Shown in pieces: positions 21,482-31,859 of a stretch of 64,000 nt of DNA. The DNA is from Amorphophallus konjac (taxonomy: Eukaryota; Streptophyta; Magnoliopsida; Alismatales; Araceae), in the NCBI GenBank assembly GCA_022559845.1, contig CM040124.1, positions 72,873,491 to 72,937,490 on the forward strand, in the 5' to 3' direction. The translations under genes were made by a program, and so were the position numbers. Each line of letters starts with the position of its first letter. Position 1 is the first letter of the stretch. The notes beneath the pieces were generated by a model. The model did not search any database, was not told the origin of the DNA, and saw nothing but the letters and a program-made list of their open reading frames with translations.

Positions 21482-21824
21482 TGACAAAGGGGGAGAAGTA
21501 CTGAAGACATTCTGAGAAGACAAGCATCATCAAACATCTAGCATGTAGTTAGCTTCTTCATCTAGCTTTTGCATTTAGATTTTCAATGTAACTGTTTGAA
21601 CACACATCCTTGCTTGATTTGTACGAAACCCTGGTTAATCAATGAATCACGCTTTTTGCTATTGTTGTTGAAAATGCTATATGTTGAAAAATGCTAACAT
21701 TCAGTTGTTGTGTGAATGGATGAATCTCCCTTGGTTGACGACCCCTCAAACCAATTTGATTGTATTGCTATACAAATGCTTGGATATAATGATTCATGGT
21801 TGTCATCATCAAAAAGGGGGAGAA
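21482..21824 (+). other. Non-coding 3' end of element C with two polypurine tracts
   Basis: Purine runs lie at about 21486-21497 and at 21811-21824 (aaaaagggggagaa), the latter directly before the LTR. There is no gene. Confidence 0.75.
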
Positions 21825-23600
21825 TGTTGTGTCCCCTGGTTTTGATGATAACAGATCATAAATCATTAGTAGATATTTGAGAAGTATCTACCTTATTTTG
21901 GTTTGATGAATTGTCTAAACAAGTGCAGAAGAATCTCTCTAAGTGATGTCTCGACATGGCCCAATGATGTCTCGACACATCTAGAAGAGAAAGTGTTGAT
22001 TTTTCCTACGTTTGAGCTCCGGCATAAAAGAATGTGTCGACACATCCAACCCATGTCTCGACACATCCAGAAGAAATCAAGCTTAGGCCGTTCCGTCTAA
22101 GCCTCTGGACTCACTAATGTGTCGACACACTGAGTGAAAAGTGTCGACACACTCGTGTGAAAATCTCTACACATGGTGCTTCTCTCTCGACACCCTCATG
22201 CGACAACTCTGCACATGGCTCACATGTCCCGACACCGTTTGGTGTTGTCTCGACATAGTCATAATGTCATCGCGGAGCCAAGCACAATTGTCCCGGCATA
22301 ACTCTATGGATGTCTCGACACATCAGCCATGGATCTTCAAGACATTCACTGGATGTCCTGACACACTGGGTGCAAAGTGTCGACACATCCACGATTCAAC
22401 CAGAATGACTCTTTAAGGCTTTCAATGGGATGTCTCGACACACTGCAAGGAAAGTGTCGACACACTCTTGTTCTACCAGAATGGATCTGAATCCGACAGA
22501 AGCTATCTTCAAGATCTGAAACTTAACCCAGAGGATCCGTTTGCTCTGGAAAAAGCCGTCAAAGTGCTTCTATGTCAGAAGACTGTGATTTGGCAAAGAT
22601 ATCCTCTGAAAAGGATCGTACTTTTGCTACTATGGTCTCCTACCTACCCACATTCCTGTAGACTTGACAGAAAAGGAGTCAACTTTGCAAATGGAAGCAA
22701 ATCAAATAATGTGGATGTGACATTCTGGGTGTTGCTTGAAAAGTGGACAACGTTGGTGTCGTCCCAGGACCCCAATATATGAAAAGCATGAGCTCCAGTT
22801 CGAAGATGGGCATGCAAGTAAGAGGAAAAATGAAAGAGCTGGAAGACTTGCTGAGGAAGCCAGCCTCTTTCCTGATACTACTGGTGTGAGCACTTGAAGA
22901 AGAAGATGATCCTCTTCCTCACAATGGGAGTTCTTCTTACAAGTAGAAGGGTTTCGTGAAGCTCCATCCAGATCTCTTAAAAAGCTTGAAGCTTGATCAA
23001 CCTTCTTCCTCAAGGGTGGTGGTGAAGATCCAGGAAGAAGAAGAAGAAAGCCAAGGACTCCTCAAGCTCTTTCCCAGACAGGAGACTTCCTTCTCATTGT
23101 GTTTTACTACGATACTCTGTCTGGTGGTTCCATTTTTAGTTTGCTTTTCTTAAAACAAACTCCATAGCATTTGATCCCTACCTGAGTGTAGGAAGACAGA
23201 CGTTGTTGACACCGGTCTGTGTTTTGGGTTGTGATACCTCAAGCTATGTGGCAGCGGAGTGTGAGAGTGCTTCTCTCTGTAAGAAGCTGTGAATCAGTGG
23301 ATGTGTATTGGCACCAGTGAAGCCTCACTGTATTATGTGAGGGGTGGACGTAAGTCTCTAGATTGAGACTAAACCACATTAAAGATCTTATCTTGTGGTT
23401 TGATTTCTCTCTTGTTCCAACGGTAGAAGCTTGATAGGACCGACTCCAGACATCATGTGTGTATCTAGCTTCTTAGCTATTAACTAATATCTGTCTCATA
23501 ATCAGTTGTGTTAAATCTAGTTTTTATTTTCATAAAGAAGGGCAAAAGGGGGCTGATCTATTCACCTCTCCCCTCTAGATCTGCCTATCACCACTCAACA
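21825..23600 (+). repeat. 3' LTR of element C with phased TGTC(TC)GACA array
   Basis: It starts TGTTGTGTCCCC and ends CACCACTCAACA. U3 (about 21947-22465) is filled with copies of TGTCTCGACA or TGTCGACACA. Cores begin at 21950, 21971, 22036, 22057, 22121, 22143, 22165, 22186, 22207, 22228, 22249, 22292, 22314, 22357, 22379, 22434 and 22456, mostly 21-22 bp apart. The leader has its own hairpins, including CCTCAC (23323-23328) with GTGAGG (23337-23342) and AGTCTC (23353-23358) with GAGACT (23365-23370). The end region resembles LTRs A and B (ctctagatctgcc). Confidence 0.85.
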
Positions 23601-24640
23601 GATGCTTGTGACCCCGAGGCTCCGTCTTCGCGAATTCCTCCACGCGGGTATGCCGATCGATCTTGCACGGATCTGGGACTGGGATGAATTTTCACTGGGA
23701 CTGATCAGGCTGAGTGGAGGGGCCGCCCTCGGGGGAGTTCGCCCCCACCAGGGCACGGCTGCACCTGGGGAGAACTCCCCCCGGGGCGGGCAATGGCCAG
23801 GGGGAGGTCCCGGGGGCCTCCTTTTGTTGTTTAACATTGTCCTGTGCGGGACTTTAGGTGTCTGGGGTGCTAGGATTGGCCTGCAGGGGTCAATCATTTG
23901 GTGTTGTCGTAGCTACTCGCAAGGTGTTCGGGGAAATTTTTGACACACATCAGATTATCAAACGGCTCGGGTAACTAACTGGCGGGCCTTGGACCTCGCC
24001 CCGGGCTGAGGATGAGAGCTTGCAGGAGCTGAGAGAGGGCGTCTTGGGCGCGTGGGCCCGGCCTCGTGACGTATGTCGCATTGTGAGGAGGGTTGACTAG
24101 GCAGCCTTGGGTTACCCTGGGAGCTAAAAGTGAACGGCTCATCGCCGCTTGTCTGGGGGTCGAGGGTGGTCCCAACTTGCTGTAGGGTTGCCACAGCTAG
24201 GGTGTTGGAGCCACGGGTTGGCCCCCGGCTTGCTGTAGGATGGCTAGAATATGCACGCCCGCAAGGTGGTCGGGGAAATTCCCGACACATGTGCATGGGC
24301 CGCATGAGCGTGCTGCGGGTCCCCAAAGCCTATGGTTGACTGAGATAAGTCTTTCCTTGACTTTAGAGGGCTGGAGGGAGGCATCTTGGGGGTAAATCTC
24401 GGCCTCGTTGCTAAGTGCCACGTATCGTGGCTTGTGGTCTTGGCGCCCCCGAGTAGGCTTAGGTAGCTTCGTTGAAAGTGAGTAACCTGCAAACTGGGTG
24501 ATCGGTGGTGGCCCCAATCAAATGTTGAAGGTGCCATTGGTCACGGAGAGCTGGTTCCATGGTTGGGCCCGGGGTGTCGTAGAAAGGGCTGGGTGAACAA
24601 TGCCCTAAAGGTGTTCGGGGAAATTTCTGAGCCTTTATTT
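23601..24640. repeat. Diverged tandem repeat, period about 342-345 bp
   Basis: The phrase aaggtgttcggggaaattt recurs at 23921, 24263 (one change) and 24608, spacing 342 and 345 bp. Between them the units share matching phrases in the same order (ggcctcg, ggtggtccca against ggtggcccca, ggttggsccccggs, gtcgtag). It is GC-richer than its surroundings. I see no credible gene; the open frames shift between units. About three units are present, the first cut by element C. It could be a satellite or part of a larger element. Confidence 0.6.
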
Positions 24641-25836
24641 CTTGATATTTCACTGGGAAAATGCATGGGTACAATAGCTAGCTAAAGCGAAATACTAAAC
24701 ACTAATGCAAGGATGCTCACACAGAACTGATATCAAACACAAACTGATGTGTGTGAGCAGAGTGCAAATATATATCTGGAAAAACACAGGGCTGAGCTGG
24801 AACTCAGCAGGTAGAACAAACACCCAGTCAGCAAGACTGGACTCTAAGTGAAGCTCTAGCAGATCACGCAAACGTGTTCTCAACTAGGCACGGAAGAGCT
24901 AAACCAGCAAGTTCCAAATCGAACACAAAATAAACAGATATACACACACCACAACAAATATTACGAACCTGTGAATGGGGGTGGATGAAATGGAGCAAAC
25001 CGCAGAAGCACACCTGCTACACAGGATTTTAAGGTGGTTCGGTCTACACCCACAGACCTACGTCCACCCCTTACTCAACCGAGTGAGGCTTACCTTACAC
25101 GAGCAAGAACCATGGAGAAACTCCGCTACAAACGCTGATTGCACAACTTAAACTAGAGGAACACTTTCCTCCCACACTCTAAAGCTTTCAGAGTGCAACC
25201 GTGTACAGCACCCAACTGTACGCAACCCTGATTGTGTAATCCAGCACAATCAGAACCGCTGCTCACAACAACAAACGAGGAGAACATGCCTCACACACTC
25301 TGACTAGTCATAGTGCAACCCGTGCACAGCTACCCGTTGTGCACAACCCTGATTGTGCAATCCAGCACAGTCAGAAACGTTGCTTATCAGCAGCACACGA
25401 GGAACAAGTTCCTCACGCTCTCGTCACCCAGAGCAACCACGTGCACAATAGTGTTCTGTGCACAAACACTCACCGTGCTTCCAAGCACTGCCAGACACAA
25501 ACGAAAATGTAGCAATTAACAAGAAAAGAAAAGAAAATGACAGATGAATAAAAATAATGTAGCTTCCGAAGAAGCACTTTGAATGTCAATTCCGATACTC
25601 TATTCCGTCCTCCTTCTTCTTCTTCTCTCTTGATCACTCTTTCTCTATTTTCTTTCTCTTTCTCTTCTTTCTGATTTCGAGGTGGTTGTCTATAGATCTT
25701 TCACTGAAAGCTTTCTTCTCTTCGATGGTAGGCACTCTCTCTCTTTTTCTCCTTTGGAACGAGCTAAACTGATCTCACTTGAATTTCTGCTCTATCTTAA
25801 ATTACTCATCAGTCTTCATAGAAGACAATCGTGTTG

Positions 25837-26151
25837 TATTTATAGGAGGAAGATTAAATCTACCCCCTTTATCTTGGCAGGTGTAATCTGGGTCGTTCAG
25901 ATCCTTAGAAGGCTCCAGACCAGAGGTCCAATAGCCTCTGATTGGCCTTGGAAAGAAGCTCACGCTCCTCATGTGACTTATAGTAGAAGAGAAATGTATA
26001 ATATTCCTTTTCCAGGTTTTTCTGATTAGTCCACATCAGATTGGTAGAATATTCTACCCTCAAATCCTTCCAGAAGCCATTCCACGTGTCCTTGAAGTGT
26101 GTGTCAATGATTTGAGTAGAAGTCCATATGATTACTTAAATAGCACACGTG
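25837..26151 (-). promoter_or_regulatory. LTR D promoter elements, minus strand
   Basis: TATAAATA (complement of 25837-25844) with CACGTG upstream at 26083-26088 and 26146-26151 mirrors the two-G-box layout of LTRs A and B. Confidence 0.5.
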
Positions 26152-26174
26152 CCTGTACGGCATAGCCAAAGTCA

Positions 26175-27248
26175 GTCGACTGACTTGCAGTTTAGTCGAC
26201 TAATTTTCCCAATTCCAGCTGACTTGTGCTGGCATTGCTTGCAGTTGCTGATGGCCTTGTTGCTGGCACCTATTGGGTTATATGAAATCAATTGACTTAC
26301 ACTTAGCAGCATTTCATCGAATAGTTGCTGTTGTTGCTGACTTCTAGCTTGCTTGAAGCTGTTGTTGAGATGCTGAGTTACTGACATTTGCTTTGATGTG
26401 TCGACGCACAGCTTCATTGCATCGACTCACCCTTTATATATATATATATATGCTTGAAGGACCATAATGCTTGAAGGACCATTCCTCTGAAGTCAAGTGT
26501 ACCTTCTTCAGTTGCGTCGACTCTTTGACTTGATTGAGTCGACGTAGCCTTCGTAATGCTTTGCTTCGCTATGGGCTGTTGATGCTGCTTTTGTATTTTT
26601 CTATTGTGTCGACGCACTAGCTTCATTGCGTCGACTCATGCTACCTTAGTCTGTTGAAAGTCAGGCCATTGCGTTGAGTCATAGCTTGATTGAGTCGACG
26701 TAGCCTTCATATTGCCTTTGCGGCTGCTTGTTGTTGCTGAATAAGACTTTGATGGCCAAATGGGTCGACACACTAAATGTGTGTGTCGACACACTCTTCA
26801 GTTAACTTAAATGAGAGAGAGAAACCTCTTCTACTTTTAGTATATCAGCTCGAAGCATCTTAACCAGAAACCCTTCTTCAGCTCACTGGCTGCTTGGCAT
26901 GATCTCAGCTGAGTGCCCTTTTGGTATGTCATAGCATTCATAGTTATGTCGACTTAGTCTGTGGACTTAGGCAAAAATTCAGTTGACCCTTCTTTCAATC
27001 TTGTTCACCAACAAAATACCAACTTCAGCTTCTTATACATGATCTTGTATCTAGCCTCAATACCTTAAATTCTTCAGTACTTCATTTTTACATTTCTACA
27101 AATATCAGCTGACTAGTCTGCAACAACAAAAAAAAATCTATCGACCTACCAAAATGTCAGTTGACTGAAAAAAGATTCAGTTGACTGATTTCTCAAAAGT
27201 CTGTCGACCTTCACCAAAAGTCTGTCGATTGAACACAGTTCAGTCAAC
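26175..27248 (-). repeat. GTCGAC / GTTGAC array in U3 of LTR D
   Basis: Palindromic GTCGAC and one-base variants recur in pairs or runs: 26175 and 26195; 26400 and 26421; 26516 and 26538; 26608 and 26630; 26673 and 26694; 26764 and 26785; then 27140, 27160, 27180, 27203, 27224 and 27243. Spacing within groups is 19-23 bp, mostly 20-22. The spacers differ in sequence. Confidence 0.75.
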
Positions 27249-27589
27249 TAATTTTCTGCCTGTGTAGCATTTCTGCTAATCTTGCTTTGCCTTCTGTTCA
27301 CCCAATCTTCTGGACTACTAGACCTACAAAAATGAACATGTTTTGGGCCTAAAATCTAAACATGATACTTTAAAAGAAAATATTAATTTACACTTATATA
27401 AAACAAATTTTCAACTCAAATCCCCAAAACATGAACCACACATATACTCTCATGCCCTCAGATTTTGTACAACGGAAGTTATTCGGGAACGTGAACAGCC
27501 GGCAAATAAAGCCTCAAGCGAGCAATATAATCAGAGCGCTAACACATCCACAGATAAGAATGAATGCGTAATGATTGGACAAAACCTTT

Positions 27590-30500
27590 GCTTTTATTGA
27601 ATATTAATAAAAAGTTACATAATGTTGACTCTTGACTCTTTACATCACTAGACTCAATAAAATAAAATTACATAATGACTCATGTCTAATTGTAAGGACT
27701 CATATCTACGGCTTCACTCGTGTATCATTCGCTCTCGGATCCGCCACTTGAATAGTCTGAATCCGACCAGTTAGAATTTTTTGAAAAGGATTGAAAAAGT
27801 AGGGAATGAGCATACTTATCCAGTAGGTATCTTCGTATCAACATGAAGATAATATTTAAGCAATTAGCATTTTTGCTCTAGAATGTAAGGTAAATGACAA
27901 TGCGATTAATCATATGCATAAAACCAAGGTAACAACGCAGGTATCAAGAGATAACCATAGAGATAAGAGAGTTCATGTAGAATGAGAGAAAGATCTTGCA
28001 AGAATATAATGTGGCCTTTCATGTAACAAGAATGTAATTCCATGTAACGAGAATGTACTTTTCATAACCATAAAGGTCATGCACTAGAAAGTCATGTAAC
28101 GAGAATGTATAATCTCATGATGTGCCTCGTGTTTTCACCCGTTTATAAAAAAAGTACTACCGGCACAATGCGATGGTAGTGTTCATCATACCCCATGGTT
28201 TATAGTATGTTTCCGGCTATCTGTCGAGGGGGCTAGTGTCGAGCCCTTGGACACTCTTCGTGCCCGCTCTTGCATCTTCAAGTTATAAATCAAGCTACTT
28301 CCACGAGAAATATAAATAATGTAGGCCGATAATAACAAGTTCAAACTATAGTTCATGATAACAACATAAAGGTAAGAATGCTCCAATAATGAATATGAGA
28401 GTTCCAAGGTTGAATAAAGAACAAGGTCACGCTACGAAAGGAATCCGACAGCATAACAGTACATTCATTAATTTTTATAATTCCTTAATGTCTTATGAAC
28501 CAAGATGTTAGGTTCCAAATAATCAAGATACCATCTAAGAACATAGGAAAATCAACCCTTGGGTAAAACCCCGGGTTAAATAACACTGGGACAGGAAACG
28601 GTCTAGTCTGGGCCGTTTCTTGAAGTAGCGGTCACAGCCTGGCGCAACCCGAAGGTTACGGTCCTGGGATGGCCGCAATCATGATGGAGTCGACGCCAGA
28701 AAGAAAAAGAGTCGACGTAGTGAGTGCTAGAACAATATGGTTGTCATGGGATGGCCGCTACCAGAAGGTGGCGGTCTCTTGAGGGCTACTATCTATCCAG
28801 GGTACAGAAAAACGTCGGTAAGATAGGTGCTTTCTAATCCATTGAGCTTTTAGGGTACAACCAGCTCGGCATCCTAGTGGGAATCCCAGGCTCGCGGAGA
28901 CTTACGGAGGCCTCGAAACAAGATCACCTAGTCCGGTTGAAGGAATATCCAACGAAGAGGATCACAAGTCCAAGAAGGTGTGCCTATCAAGTGCAAAGTG
29001 TAACTAATGACATCGTACCAGAATATGTGTCATGTACTTAAGAAAGACTTAAGATGAGAGTGAAATCATGAGAAACAACGATCCAGAAACATCACCGTCA
29101 CTAAGTTCTATAATCATAAAGAAATGATTTACATAAAAAATTGTATAAGTTTGGCATGAAATTATCATAATTGTAAAATAAGTTTCTGAATCATGAAGAG
29201 CATAAAACCTATTATGGTTGATGCACAATATAACCATAATCCTAAATATGAAGTCAAAACCAGGAATTAAACCTATTTACCTAGGCTTAACATATGATTA
29301 TTAGGGCAATTATGCATTCTATTTAAAGTTAACAAACTACAGCAAACAGAAACCAGAAGGCGGTCAACAGAGGACCGTTTCTATGAGTTAGCGGTCTATT
29401 AGGAATCGCTATATGATGATAGTGGTCTCTGTGAGACCGTTTCTTACCTATAGCAGATAGAGTTAAAAACTGAAGAACAGGCCTAATCTAGGGCAATAGA
29501 TGCATGGAAATTATATAAAATTGAAAAATAAAGCATGATGGAACGTAATTAATCCAAGGGATGCATGGGTTGCATGGATTAAGCCAAATTATTCATCTTT
29601 TCTATTAAGGTTCAGGGATATGCATGCAATAAAAACCTAAGTGCACAATCGTGATAAAACATGAAATATGACACGTAGGAAGCATGAAATTGCATGAAAT
29701 CAGAGGCCTTTTACTCATAACTTGATGTTTGTGCCAATCACAAGATAACCTACTTGTGGGTAAGATTCTAAACTTCAAATTCTGGGCTAGATGTCGATGT
29801 TGGCTCCTGCGCATCTTGCGTGGAACCGACGATTTCTTGGTCTTCTAACTCTTTAATCCCCTGACCTAAATTCATGAAATTTTGAGGGTAGGTAAAAGAT
29901 ATAAAGGAGAATAACTTATTCTAAAGGATGGACATGAGATTACCTTGATTAGGGTTTCCAACCTTCAGATCTTCTTTGGACAGACACATTATTTTCTGTG
30001 CAGACTGTAGAGAAACAGCAACTTCAGGGGCTTCTAGCTATCCAACGGCTTGACCTCCTAGCACGAGATTTGGAGAGGTGTTAGACAAAATTAAGGAGAA
30101 AAAATTATTCTAAAGGACTAACCTGAGAAGACGTCTCCTTACCTTCGAAATACGCGAGCCAAAACAAGGGTTCGCGCAGGTCGAATTTAGGCTCTATTTA
30201 TAGAGTTTGGCTAGTGTTTGAGGATTTAGATCCATCTAGGAGTCCTAATTTAGAGTAGGATCGATCCCCAAGAGTCCTATATTAGGTTTACATGCCAGGT
30301 AGCTTTGAATCATAGGGATTAAGATGGGAAAAATCTAAATTTTTCACGTTTCTTCAACTCACATTTTCAGAACGAAGTAGCAGTCAGCCTTGGACCGCTT
30401 ATTGGAAGAGACGATCTTGCGATAGACCGCCATCTGGCATTTAATCCAAAACTTTTGAATTTTTCCTTTTATCCCCTATTTATCCCTTTTATTAGCCTAT

Positions 30501-30740
30501 TTATCCCATTTTAAATCTATAAATTACCCAAATTACGTTTCTAGTAATGGGCTTGGACCTAAAGGCCTTGGAAATTGGTCTATGGGCCCAATTTAAGTGG
30601 GCTTACTTATTTAGTTGCTGTAAGGCTTTTAACTTCATTTAATTAAATCACAATTCATTCAATAACCCATTAAGTCTATTTAAATACTTAATAATTATAT
30701 TTAGATTCTGAAAAATTCTTAGGAAATTCCTAGACGTTAT
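27590..30740 (-). repeat. Probable 3' LTR of element F, minus strand
   Basis: It lies directly beyond the end of the F polyprotein. A purine tract on the minus strand (complement of about 30738-30752) marks the junction. There is no coding frame of note. It holds a GTCGAC pair (28689 and 28711) and short inverted repeats such as GGTCTC with GAGACC near 29424-29438. An AATAAAA-type signal on the minus strand near 27595 would suit the transcript end. The left limit is a guess. Confidence 0.5.
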
Positions 30741-31854
30741 ACCCTCCCACACTTAAAAAGAATTTGGTCCCAAAATTCAATACATGAGTTTTAGGGAGAG
30801 TGTACTTACAATCAAATAATTTTGAGAATCTCTTGCGCACAGCTTCTTCAGTTTCCCATGTTGCGTCTTGGTCCGACCCTTTATACCACCAGATTTTTAC
30901 CATGGGAATAGTTTTATTCTGTAGTTGACGTACTTCTCGATCAATTATTTTGATTGGCTTTTACTCGTACGTCAAATCCTTTTGAATCTTCAGGTTGTCA
31001 TAACTTATAACATGGAATGGGTCATAGACGTACATTTTAAGCATCAACACATGAAATACATCATGGACTCCAGCTAATTGAGGGGGCAAGACAATCGATA
31101 AGCCATCTCGCCAACCCTTTCAAGAATTTCAAAAGGACCGATGAATCTCGGTGTAAGTTTGCCTTTAATGTCAAACTTTTGAATACCTCATTCAGGAGAT
31201 ACCTTGAGAAATACATGGTCTCCCACTTGGAATTTTCGGTCGCGTCTTCTATTGTCAGCATATGATTTTTATCTATCTTGAGCCATATAGAGTCTTTCTC
31301 GAATAAGCTTTACCTTCTCGGTAGTATCTCTAATGATTTCGGGGCCTAGAAGTTGTCTTTCTCCAACTTCATTCCAGCATATAGGTGAGTGGCAGGTTCT
31401 TCCATATAATACCTCAAATGGTGCCATTTGTATACTAGCTTGATAGCTATTATTATAGGCGAATTCCACTAGAGGTAAATGGTCGTGCCAGCTCCCACCA
31501 AAATCAATAACACATGCCCTAAGCATATCTTCTATCACCTGATTGGTCCTTTCAGTTTGACCATTTGTTTGTGGATAAAAAGCAGTGCTGAAATTGAGTC
31601 AGATCCCTAAAGGATGTTGTAGACCCTTCCAAAATTGAGATGTGAATCGAGGGTCTCGATCAAAAATAATGGTGACAGGGACGCCGTGTAACTTGACAAT
31701 TACTTTCATGTATAATGCTGCCAATATATCCACAGACCATCGACTTTTAATTGGTAGAAAATGTGCAGATTTAGTCAATCGATCTATGATCACCCATATA
31801 CCATCATGTCCACCTCTTGTCTTTGGCAGACCCATGATGAAATCCATCCCTATA
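30730..31854 (-). pseudogene. pol: Element F integrase core and chromodomain-like end
   Basis: The product would insert element cDNA into the genome. The minus-strand frame begins at GMDFIMGLPKTRGGHDGI, next to the insertion point of E. The catalytic D,D,E residues are visible in GMDFI, in FDRDPRFTSQFW and in NGQTERTNQVIEDMLR. PRFIGPFEILERVG and DATWETEEAVRKRFSKLF follow, the latter like the chromodomain at the end of chromovirus integrase. Stops interrupt the frame after HPLGI (about 31599), after YMAQDR (about 31269), and twice more before the chromodomain. The reading ends at a TAG (complement of 30730-30732). It is clearly inactive, and joins the 39664-40830 piece across element E. Confidence 0.88.
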
Positions 31855-31859
31855 CTCTA

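Larger units (their letters stand above)
20828..23600 (+). mobile_element. Element C: 3' part of a copia-type element
   Basis: It comprises the end of a coiled-coil ORF, a non-coding stretch with two polypurine tracts, and a 3' LTR. The 5' part lies left of the window beyond element A. The LTR is shorter (1.78 kb) than those of A and B and is a different family. Confidence 0.75.
24641..27300 (-). repeat. LTR D, minus strand, boundaries uncertain
   Basis: It is recognised by the reverse complement of the conserved leader unit: GGTGG at about 25033, GGTCT (25041-25045) pairing with AGACC (25054-25058), then cctacgtccacccc. A hairpin train (about 25010-25500) includes GAGGAA/TTCCTC and GTGCTT/AAGCAC. 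Further right are a TATA box (25837-25844 on the minus strand), G-boxes (26083-26088 and 26146-26151) and a GTCGAC array (26175-27248). This is LTR order on the minus strand. I could not find a clear TG...CA pair of ends, so both limits are estimates. Stretch 27301-27589 is unassigned. Confidence 0.6.

Noticed and set aside
23602..23943. 113-codon Gly-rich frame after LTR C
   Set aside because: It is not kept in the neighbouring units of the tandem repeat and has no recognisable domain.
27343..27600. 85-codon frame between LTR D and element F
   Set aside because: There is no domain, no family resemblance and no codon pattern. It is AT-rich sequence of unknown origin.
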